Shown here in pieces: positions 11,952 to 22,353 of a DNA stretch of 64,000 nt. Origin of the DNA: Aotearoamyces nothofagi (lineage: Eukaryota; Ascomycota; Leotiomycetes; Leotiales; Tympanidaceae); contig JADDTR010000001.1 of the NCBI GenBank assembly GCA_015345905.1, positions 186,001 through 250,000 on the forward strand, in the 5' to 3' direction. A model generated the notes under the pieces. That model was not told the DNA's origin. It saw only the letters and a program-made list of their open reading frames with translations, and searched no databases. Made by a program: the position numbers and the translations under genes. Position 1 is the stretch's first letter, and every line of letters starts with the position of its first letter.

Positions 11952-11987
11952 GTCTCGCCCGTCTCGCCCGTCTCGCCCGTCTCGCCC
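11952..11987 (+). repeat. (GTCTCGCCC)x4 9-bp minisatellite
   Basis: Four exact copies of GTCTCGCCC followed by a variant GTGTCGTCTCC. Confidence 0.9.
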
Positions 11988-12729
11988 GTGTCGTCTCCGT
12001 CATCCGCAGTCCCGCCTTCTACGCGTCCAGGGGTGTTGGCCTGGGGGGCGCTGGAGTCGGCGCACTACCAGGCGCAGTATCTGGGCTAGCGAGGAACCCG
12101 TAAGGCGTGGAGGGCGCACTGCGGTGGCACTCGGGAGATGGATGCTAGATACTATATATATATACTAGATACTAGAAGATGGATGCTGGAAGATGGATGT
12201 TAGATGTTAGATGCTAGATACTAGATACTACAGAGCAGAGTAGAGTGTAGTGTAGTGTAGTAACTCGCAACAGCACGCGCCGCACCACCCAAAGTCTATA
12301 CCCAAGGAGCGCAGGGACATACATTACTTTACCGCACCGCACCGCACTGTACTGACTAAGTATGGATTCCTCGTTTTCATTTCATCGTTTTTCATTTAAG
12401 AAATCTGGATACTGGTAACTGCACCGTACTGCACCGCACCGCACTGTCGTGGCTAGCTCGTCGTGTAGCTTAGCTACCTCAGCTACCTTGGTCGCCTACA
12501 GCGCCTCCCTACAGCGCCCACAGAGCCTAAACTATGCTGGGCTGTGCTGTGGATGGGCCCCCCGAGCACCGCCAAGAGGGCCCTCGGGCAGACCCTGAAG
12601 TGAGGTAGAGAGGGAGGGGGGAGAGAGAGAGGCACGGTGCAGTAGACGTACCGACCGGACCGGACAGTATGTACAGTATGTACAGTATGTACAGTTAGTT
12701 GAGTATGTACTGTATAGTACGTACTGTAT

Positions 12730-13015
12730 GTATTAGTTGCCTCCACTGGCTCTTCTCGCCCTTCTCTCCCGCGTACACCCACCCATCCATCTATCTATCC
12801 TCCCTTCCCGTTCCCCTCCCTTTCTTTCTCTCCCCCTTCTCCCTCTCTTCCTTTCCCATCTCTTCCTTTCCCATCTCTTCCTTTCCCATCTCTTCCTTCT
12901 CTCTCTTCTCCCTCCCTCTCTTCCTCCCTCCCCATTCTCCATCTCCATCTCCCTCTCTTCTCCCTCCCTCTCCCTCCCTCACCTCACCTCACATCACATC
13001 ACATCACATCACAGC
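12730..13015 (+). repeat. CT-rich block with 15-bp minisatellite and (ATCAC)n
   Basis: A pyrimidine-rich stretch. It holds three copies of CTCTTCCTTTCCCAT at about 12844-12895 and, at 12978-13015, CTCAC pentamers that shift into ATCAC pentamers. Confidence 0.8.
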
Positions 13016-14335
13016 AGCCGCCGCTGCTAGCAGCCCCCGCTCGCACCGCACAGCGCTCGGTAGGCCCTACCTCGGCCCGGTTGTCCCCACCGTCTCCTCT
13101 CCCCACCAACCCCCAGACTGGGCCAGCAAATCAGCATGCGCCGTGCCAGCGCGGCATCCACGGAACCTGGCGCGCCGCCCAGTCTTACGTGTCTGCCAAG
13201 CCGCAGCCGGCGAAAGCGTTTCCTCTTCCCTTCCTACCCTCCTTCCCTCCCTCTGACCACATTCCATCGTGGAAGCAGAGACGAGAATGATGCTGATGAT
13301 GGAAAGAGGCCCCCCCGAGGCGCGGTATCAACTAGCTAGCCTGCCTTTGTTTTTTTTTTCGTCCTTCCCCCTTTTAACCTTATCCCGGGACGAAGCGGCT
13401 GGCCCGAGTGGTGGAAATGAAACGGCGCCGCCTTCCGTGCTCCCCTTTACCCTGTGGACGTCGCGCCCTCGTCTGGGCGTAGAGCAGACATACAGCACAG
13501 GTCCTTAGCAGAGCCCACCGCTACCTAAAAGGTATCCGCGGTCCCTAACTCTACTCTGGAGACTCCCTACTCCCTGCCAACCTTACCTTGGACCTCTATT
13601 CCCCAGAGGGCCTATTGTGCCTGGGTACTGAGCCTGGGCACTGTGCACTGCAGTGTACACAGTATGCTCCTGTTCTGCGCGGACATACTGCCCTGTTCTT
13701 CTACAGCAACTACTCGTACTGTACTGTACGTGGCCCGCGGACCCAGATACTGTGCGGAAGGAAGTACAGGTGCAGAGAGTAGAACCTAGAACCTCTTCGC
13801 ACGTGCACCGGCTTGATGTGCCATCCATCGTCGGAAGCCTCTTCTTCCGTGCCTGTACCCACATATCTCTAAACGGCAAAGCTTGCTTGACTTGCTTGAC
13901 TTGCTGCAGCAGACGACCTACGCCGCAATCAACCCTATCCCATCGTCCCGATGCCTGTTCCATTCCCCGTCCCATTCCCCGTCAGTTGGCGGTACAGTTG
14001 CGTTGCTCAGTACACCACACGCTATCACTCGACGACCTTACAGCAGTGTCCAGGATGGAGAGAGTCTTGTACAGTATAGGATGCCTTGGTCCAGCTGTGC
14101 CTTTGCTGAATGCCCGCCACTGCCATAGACTAGAGAGATTCTTAATGTACAATACATCATCACCGGGGTTGAGCATGCTAATAGGTCCCTCAGTCCTCGG
14201 TCCACACCGATTCTTGCCCGTGGTTGTGATTCATCTACAGTGATCCCCGTGTTTGCTAGCCAGTATGTCACATCCTCCTCCATACGCCTCGCTCAAAGGA
14301 TATCCCAATACTATCTTTCCAATCTGTACACCCCC

Positions 14336-17300
14336 TTAGAAGCTAAAGCTTTCCTGCCTTTTAAACAACAAGTCCTGCTCGCGTTTACAGCTGCCACAAT
14401 ACTCCTCCTGCCACTTTTGGAGACTGCTGCTGCCGTCCTCTGCTCCTATTACTCGCTGTGCGTCTGCACCCTTGCTCTTCTTCGGGAAGATGCTTGTTCG
14501 GTTCCCGCGCAGCAGCATTTGCACTTGTTTGCAGCGTGTGTTCTCATCCAAGAGCCAGTTTTCCCATTCCGCTCGCATCATTTCAAGTTCAACCTTATTG
14601 ACCACTCGGAAAGCAACGAGAAGATCGTGCCGGTATGCTCCTAGGCGCTGGCGAGTGCGACGTAATCGGCGCGCTGTAGACCGAGTGGCAGTCTCGAAGA
14701 AAGACGTCCCGGCGTACTGGTAGGGGGTATCCATGTCTGTGATATTTGCGATGTCTTTAAAGGTCGAGTAGCTAGCATTTACGTTAGTCCGGCTCCTGAA
14801 AAAACATGACAGCTCCTGACATAAGTACGGGAAAACACTTACCATCTGCTCTCGGTTTCGTTTAGGAAATCTGCTGGAACATTCATCAAGGCGTCGTCTA
14901 AATCCTTCAGATATACAGCTTTACTCATCATCAAGTTTGGCCCAACACCAAGTCGGGCCATGAACTTGGATGCATTTCGCTCAACCCACCACTCAGAAGT
15001 ATCCTTTCCAGTTAGGAACACATTCGCCAGTAGACTCAGTGCGAGAAAACTCAGGATTATGCTGTTAGCGCTGCAAATGCTCCAAATCTTCTTTAAAATT
15101 GCAAAACCCCATAACATTAAACAAGATGCCACGCTCTCGCCGAAGGAGCTGGTAGTTTCGAATAGCATGCTCGTCAGAGATCTTTGTTTTATCTGTGGTC
15201 GTTTTGTATTTGTACTATCGCTTGCGGAGAAGAATGATACCGATGTTTGTTGACCGACATGGCCGAAGATCTGGATAGCCTTCTTCGTTCGACTTTGAGG
15301 TCCAAGCTTACGCACTTGATCGGTAATGATATCTCCCAAGTCCAATGCATCGCGGTCAAGGTCGTCCAAAGCCTGACGTTCCACAAGACCCTTGGAGAAG
15401 GTTGGTGCCTTCGACCATTCTACCTTTGTGTAAATAGCTAATTTGCACTTTGATTTCGCAACATGTGTGATCACTATCGTTGCAATAAGCATGAAATCCT
15501 TGTAATGTGGGAGATGCCAGGGTGTTTTGTGATCAGTGACCACGTAGCACACATGGTCATTTAATATATCGATAACTTGATAATCAACCACATTGGCCTG
15601 TCGGTGGCGGCGGATTAAGTTAACATAGTCGATTTGGAAATTGAAGTCTCTCTTCATGCGCCCTTCACCTAAGGATACCCATGGACCCCGAGCAATGCGC
15701 TGAGCTTGTCTCTCATGGTAGAGTAATTGAAAGACGGTACTTTTGTCCCCAAAGAGGACATGGAATAGAGCTTTGGAACTTATCTCAAAGTATTTGTCGA
15801 AAGCCTTGCGGTGCATGTCCTTTGGTACGTAGATGATCGGCTTTGATGGGAGTTGGAATTTTGTCACTTCTTTCCCCGAACGACCTGGGTGCAGGCCATG
15901 GTCAACGTGAAGTGTGGCCCTAAAACCAAGTCAGTCACTAAATATAGCTTTTGAAGAGAAAAATTGCGAGGTAGATTACCTCATGTCGCGTTCTCGGCGC
16001 AAAGCACTTCGCCCTCCCGCAGTCCCATCATCAATAGGAGTGTTCATAGACACATCCTCCCAGCTTTCCATACTCGGGCTTCGTGTTAGATCTACGGTTT
16101 CCATCTTGATAAGCTCTGACATAATGTCTTCTAATAACATCTGTTCATGGACATTCTCTACGAGCCAGTTTAGTCTGGCCTGAAGAAGTCGAAGCGGTTC
16201 TAAAAATGTCTTGATAGTTATTCTCGTATAGCCGTTATTGCTTGCTTTGTCCTGGAGATGCAAGAATATGAAGTCACAGTCTTTGCCGGGCGCTGCTGTC
16301 ACCTCATCAATCTAAGGTATATCCATTAGTATAGGCGCTAACGTACTTATTCCCACGGAGTGACGAGTATCCGCAAGAGAGACTCACTGAAGCTAAAGAT
16401 ACGCCATATATTAAAACAAGACCTAGATGATGGCTATAGAAATACATCTCTTTGCCTGTGACATAACATCGGCCGGGGAATTCCTGTTGTTCGTTTGGAT
16501 TCCAAGTAGCTCGGAAAACTAGGACGAGTTTATCTTCTCGAGGGACGTTTGGGAACAACATTCGAAATTGAGCTTCTTGTGTCTTGAGTTCTAGCGGATA
16601 GTTGTCGGGAAAGACTTCAAGTTTTGGAGCATAGAGGTTCTGTAGTCGTATGTTTTCTGCATCGACGCTTAAGGCTTTGCGATGTAAAGCTAAAGTTGAA
16701 GTTGAAACAGGATTAGGGGCAGGATCTGTGGAAGTGCTAACAGATGATACTGCCGCGGTGGAAAGCCCAGTCTCCGGTTTTTGATTTTCGTCTACAATAG
16801 TAGTAGACACTGTAGAAGAAGGTAGCGCCGAGGAGCCTGTAGCAGCTAGGCCCTTAACGTCACCTCTTTCGAGGCGATTTATATATCCCCAGTTTGCACT
16901 TCCCCACACATTCGCCATGATACCACTAGGCATGCCACCAGTAGCATCGCTACGGCCTATGCCGATTCCACGCTCACCACTTACAACTACAGCTGCTTTG
17001 CTAAGGTTCGTGGGCGCAGGCGGATTCGCAAGTGTGGATGGAGCGAGAGTGTTTGTATGGTATTCCATGCCTGGAGAGAAAATTGGGTTCGTGGGCTTTA
17101 ACGGCACATTTGGTCCAACCTGGGTAATGGCGGGTGTCGAATAAACCGGCAGAATATTATGGCTCGCCGATATGAGACTTGCGATGCCTCCAGCGGGTGC
17201 CGCGGGTGTTGAAGATGGAGTATCAAGTTGTGAGGGTACAGGTTTCCGGTAAAGCTCTAGCTTTTGAATAATCCTTGCGGCGTGATCTCTGCCACTTTCA

Positions 17301-18857
17301 CCATCTTCACGTTGGGTCACCGAACGACGAGGACCACTAACATCAACACTGCTCCTCGTATTCAAGCTGCTGCCATCAGGTATCGGTAATGTGCTGCTCC
17401 GATCAGAGTTAGTGGTTAGATCTTCGTTACCAGCGGTAGCATGACCTTCAGTATATTTCGCGGCAAATTCAGGGACAGAGGAGGGCGTTATTGCAAATGC
17501 AGGGTCAAGTCCTCCAGAGTAAGACAAGTTATCGTTTGCGTTAGCTTCGAGAGCCTTTGTTTTTGCAATCTCAAAAGCTTCCAGCCATTCCATAAGCTGA
17601 CCTTGCGTCTCCGCCTGGACGAGTATTGTGGAGTTCTTAGTCTTCACCTCAAAGCAGAAACGGCGTTCTTCCTGTACCTGCTTTTATGGGTGCACGGATT
17701 AGTGACTAGTGCATAAGTAATGGTCAGTGAAGACTTACAGCAGGCCTGACATTGCAAAGAAGGACTCCTATTTTCTCGCTTTCTTCAACGCCACCCGACA
17801 GGGCGCCCTGGAGGAGCCAGCCAAATATGCCGTTTTTGACATAGAACCAGCGTCGTACCCAAATTGTCCTGGCAGGTTTCCCGGAAATTGTCCGTTGGAA
17901 AAGCCAGCCTTGCTTCTCTGATCGTTCCACCCCAGTCTTGCCTTGCATTTGAAGGCTATTGAGACCGGACGGGCCCTTGGAGCCAAGGAACGCTACTGTT
18001 GAGATATTGTAGTCTTCTAGTTCTCTTGATGGGCGAGATGCTTCGCTGGTCGTCTCAGCAATCTCTCTCCTTGCAACTTGTAATTCCCTTCTGAAAATGC
18101 TCTCACCAGTCTCCATTTCCCTAACCCAACCACGCACACGAGCCATCTCAATGTCATGTTTGGCCAAGCAGCAGGTAGAGTTCTCTCTTGCTCTCTTCAT
18201 CTCCCGCCATTGATCAGAAGAGACCTTTACAAGCAGCTTGTCGATCGTGGACCGCAATTGGGGTGCCAGCAGACAAAAGTCCAGCGAAGCTTTAAGATAT
18301 GCTTTACGCGCCTCGTGGACCTGGAATGCATCTTCTCGCAAGGATGACGGCTCTTTCGTCTTCGATTGCCCCAAATACCGCGAAAGGGTGTGGTCGAAAG
18401 ACTTCTGTGATTGCTCCAGGTATTTTCGTGCGTCCTTGAAGTTACGCAATTCTCCCGACATGAACGACTTGATAGGTTCAACGGAGGTCAAATCCATTTT
18501 CTTCACAAAGCCGATGACTTGGGACCACCATTCTCTCGAAAATTCGCCAACTCTTTTCATAGCCAGCAATGTATAATCGTGATCGAGGACGGCTTCGGAG
18601 ACGTTGGCCGGTGGTACAGATCGAGCAAGGAAGGTGTTGACGGTTTCTTCTAGGGAGGACACATCGTGAACGACCTTTATGATAGACTTGAGATAAGTGT
18701 CGAGCCATCTTTCAATAATCTCGACCTGATCAGAAAAGTGCACGGCGGTTGCGCGGAATGTTGGAGAGTCGAGAGCTGCTTCCTTCAGGCCAACCGGTAT
18801 TAGTGAGAGTGGACGTCCAACCTGCTGCAATGCAGGCTGCACAGCCTGGTCCGTCAT
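14336..18857 (-). CDS. SIP3: Sip3/Lam-type membrane-anchored sterol-transfer protein (BAR-PH-VASt-TM)
   Basis: 1,425 aa in five exons: 18857-17739, 17677-16388, 16311-15980, 15919-14843 and 14795-14336. The introns are 61, 76, 60 and 47 bp, all GT-AG and frame-consistent. Domains in order: a BAR-like helical region (about 10-260), a PH domain (about 290-400, interrupted by intron 1), a low-complexity linker (about 400-700), a second PH/GRAM-like segment (about 720-830), and a VASt (StART-like) lipid pocket (about 925-1110, starting KFQLPSKPIIYVPKDMHRKAF). One membrane segment (SIILSFLALSLLANVFL, about 1190) and a coiled tail follow. Yeast Lam1/Lam3 (Sip3) proteins of this layout sit at ER-plasma membrane contacts, and the wider Lam family moves sterol between membranes. 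The length fits filamentous-fungus orthologues. Start MTDQAVQPALQQ chosen at ATG 18857. Sterol binding here is inferred from family. Confidence 0.93.
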
Positions 18858-19707
18858 AATAAGGAAGCCCTGCAACGAGCCGGCCCAGCATTGACTCAAG
18901 ATCAGAAGCAAGGAGCAGTATTACAGAAGATGCAGCTGCCGACAAAACACCTGTATATTGATGATGATTGCCGTTGTTGCGAGGTTCTGTCGTGCCTGCC
19001 GTGCCTGTCAAGCGCGCCGTCCAGCGGGCGTCATCTAGATCTCGCGTACGAGGACCGCCTTTAGCGCTCTGCAGCCTCGGGACTGCTGGCTTCAGCCTCG
19101 CGCGGCAGACGGGAGCCCAGCGCTTAGAAATGGCTCTGAGCGGGCTGGATCGGGGCACGAGAGCCGCACGGAGAGGACAATGGCATGAAGGGAATGCCAA
19201 TTGGCGCATAGACTGCGGACTCTGAAGCAAAATAAAGAATGCCTCCGATTTACGTCGTGATACGCTGTGTACGCTGGAGTGCTTTGGTGACCGCGCTGGT
19301 TCTGGCAGTTATGCTAATTATGCCAATTATGCCGGGACTCGGCGTGCTCGGTCTGGAGTGGTGCGAGGTGGCCAAACGTCACTCGTCATTTTGAAAATGT
19401 TGGAAGCGGCCAAGCCTCCGCGTGAAGTGATGTAGTAGATTTAAGCACGCCTGCCCTCCTGATCTAGGACCCTATTTGTATCTATGAAGTAACGGACTGC
19501 ACAATTTACTTCCAATCCAATCCATTGTCTCGTGATATCTCACTCCATATGCCACGTCTGTCCATGTCTGATGTCTTCCCACCGTCATCGTGTATTAAAA
19601 GATAGCAGAACAAGCTTACTAACCCCCGGATCCGCCGAGAATACCAGATTCCTTCTCGACAACCCCGATTCTCCCCCAGATTTTGAACGGGATACCTGTA
19701 TGACACA
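18858..19707. promoter_or_regulatory. 850-bp divergent promoter region, Sip3-type / DUF3074 genes
   Basis: Intergenic space between two start codons facing apart. It holds short direct repeats (ATGCTAATTATGCCAATTATGC near 19310-19333) and no convincing gene. Long frames here are shadows. Individual control sites cannot be assigned by eye. Confidence 0.6.
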
Positions 19708-22123
19708 ATGGCAGCGCTGCACGATGCTCTAGAGTCCCTCTCACCTACGGAGTTCTCGTCTGTTCCCAAAGACAGCCTCGAACCCTTCCTAACCGAGACC
19801 TTTCACTCCGCCCAGCTCCTGGTCGACTCAGTTCCTATCGTTGATCCTTCCGACACATCGTCGCTGCCAACCGGGAGGTCGCGCGCAAATACGACGTCCT
19901 CGACTGCTTCATCCGCCTCCGAAATATCCATATCCAGCGCACGTCCTACGCCACCGCCATTGGACGTCGAGGCATTACAAAAGGAATGGGGAAAGCCTAT
20001 AAGACTGAATCCGAAGGACAATCCCTTGGGAATAAGTGTGTACAAGTTGGCCAGTCGAGATAGAAAAGGAGCCTGGTTTGCGAGACGCAGTGTCCATGAG
20101 GGATTAGCTTTCAGCAAGTGGAAGAAGGGACTTGAGCGGGAGTTTCCTGAAACGATGAAGGTTCAAGGTCTGCCTGGAGAAGGCAACATCAGAGGGATCG
20201 GTAGCGAGAGAAGGATAGAATACCAAGAGGTGGAGGGGGTTGGAAAAATGGAAGGTCGGTCTTGGTAACTGGCGAGAAAGAAATATATAGTATGCTGACG
20301 GAGTAACGTTTACAGTTTACCATCTTTCTGCACAATTTCCTGGACCAACTACTCCAAGAGACTTTGTCACACTGTTGCTCACCTCTGATGCAGCACTGAC
20401 CGAAAATTGTGGAGGTTTTACCGCGGAGAGTGAGATACCAAGACATTTCATGGTTGTCTCGAAACCCTGCATACACCCCGATGCCCCAGAGAGGAGTGGA
20501 TTTATTCGCGGTCAATATCAGTCTGTAGAATTTATTCGTGAGGTTCCTAGGAACAGCTTGGAACGGAGGAAATCGGCTTCTACGTCGAATCTCATGGACA
20601 ATGGACATTCACGCCGGAGATCCGATACTTCAGCATTGGGCCGAGAGGCAATCCTACGGAATGCAAAGAAAGCGCAACAACCAATAATTGGGGAGGAAGG
20701 TGATCAAAAAGCTGGCCACGAAGAATCATCACATGATACAGAGCTCTCACATAATTATAGGAAGAGAGAGAAAACAATCTCGTTTGCTGGCTCAAGAGGC
20801 GCTGATGCCAAAGGTGAGCATATAGATGTTCCCAGAGAGAAAGAAGAGGAAACCGAATGCAACCCAGTGGAATGGATTATGCTTACGAGAAGTGATCCTG
20901 GCGGCAACGTTCCTCGATTCATGGTGGAGCGTGGTACACCAGGTAGCATTGTGGCTGATGCGAGCAAGTTCCTTGATTGGGCGTGTTCGACGAACGTCGA
21001 TGAGCTCGATGATATTGCTCCTAAGCCATCAGAAGCTATTGAAAATGCAGAGAATTCCGATTCCCCACAACACGAGCACATATATCATCATCATAGAGAG
21101 CTACAGAATTATCAGACAAATGGTCACCTAGCGGGATTAAATGAAGCCAGGGAGTCAACGCCAATTGAAAACAGTGCAGTATATGGAAAGCCTGGCGAAT
21201 ATGAAGAAGCTAGTAATTCGGGCTTATACGGCGTAGTTGCTGGCGCAGCAAGCGCTGCTGGTGCTATGGTAGCGGCACATACGCCTCCTATAATATCAAA
21301 TCAATTTCCAAGCCACACGTCAACTCCTAAATCCGAATCACCAAGCACCGAAGCTTTGTCCGCTATTCGTCGATACTCATCCTCTTCAAGTGACACTACT
21401 TCTTCAATTGGGACCTTCTTCTCTGCGAAGGAAGGCTACGAAGATGCCAACACCAATGGAATCGATAGTATACTCAACACTATTCCATCTATATCCGGCT
21501 CGGGTCATTCAAGAGCAGGCTCCTCAGCATCACTTGTGGCGCAACGTGCAGCTTCACAACAGGAAAAAGAGCTCCAAAGGCTCGAGGAAAAGAAGCGTAA
21601 GTTAGTGGGGAAACTCAATAAGACTCGAGAAAAGGAAATTTCTAAGAAGAGGGATGACACCGAGAAGGAACAGCAGGCAATTGCAAAGGTAGAGGAAAAT
21701 CACCAAAAGGAGGTAGCTAAGGCAGAAGAAAAGCACCAGAAAGAAATCGCTAGGCTGGAGAAGAAGAAGCAGAAGGAGGAGAGGAGAGCAGAGGAGAGGA
21801 AGAGAAAGGCAGAAGATAGAGATGAGCGGACGAGATTAGCAAGAGAGCTAGAGGAAGTCAAGGCCGAGAGAGACGTCATGCTCAAGGAAAAGGAGATCCT
21901 CAGAATCCAAATTGGCGAGCTGCAGGCTGAGAATACTTTTCTAGCTGCCAGAGTCGGGAAGTTGGGCCCGGTAGGTGAGCAGGTTCTGAGCGAGGTCCGG
22001 TCTGAAGTCAGCACTGGTGGCAGGCTAAGGGCTGCCAGTCTCAAGGAAAAGGGTTCCAAACCTGCCAGCTTTCGAAATAGCATCGAGAGCAGCAATTTGG
22101 GGAAAGAAAATACTCCTCTGTGA
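19708..22123 (+). CDS. DUF3074 domain protein with C-terminal coiled coil (START-like)
   Basis: 784 aa in two exons (19708-20254 and 20316-22123). The intron is 61 bp with an unusual GTCGGT donor. This donor, rather than the nearby GTAACT, is required to keep frame into VYHLSAQFPGPTTPRDF. The DUF3074 region spans about residues 85-420, with a disordered insertion, and ends FMVERGTPGSIVADASKFLDW. Its fold has been related to START/Bet v 1-like lipid pockets (from memory). A Ser-rich linker follows. Then comes a charged coiled coil (about 600-735, many KEE, KKR and EEK heptads) and a basic C-terminus. No membrane segment or signal peptide. Function unknown; lipid binding is an inference from the fold. 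It is divergent to the Sip3-type gene, another StART-fold protein. Confidence 0.85.
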
Positions 22124-22148
22124 GAGGGCAGAGGGCAGAGGGCAGAGG
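22121..22148 (+). repeat. (GAGGGCA)n short array at a stop codon
   Basis: Three to four copies of a GAGGGCA/GCAGAGG heptamer start directly at the TGA of the DUF3074 gene. The stop lies within the first repeat unit. Confidence 0.7.
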
Positions 22149-22353
22149 TCCAACTTTCAAATCGCATATTACGACCATTTTAGCGTAGCATTTCAGGAAG
22201 CGTAATCTGGAGTACAATACCACACGAGCGAAAATACATTTATTGACCGGCGACAGTACATAGTCTCAAAGTTCGCTAGAGTGATGAATGATACCATGCA
22301 CGAGAGAGATGCAAATAATAGTTTTAGTATTATGAATTCTTGATATGGATTAC

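Larger units (their letters stand above)
9537..14335. other. Gene-free GC-rich region upstream of the regulator, repeat-dense
   Basis: About 4.8 kb between the regulator's start and the 3' end of the Sip3-type gene. No open frame has a domain or a believable exon structure. It contains at least eight distinct tandem arrays, TA-rich patches (12150-12250) and a CT-rich block (12730-13015). Since the regulator is transcribed leftwards, this whole stretch is upstream of it and could act as an unusually long control region or encode an untranslated transcript. Confidence 0.6.
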
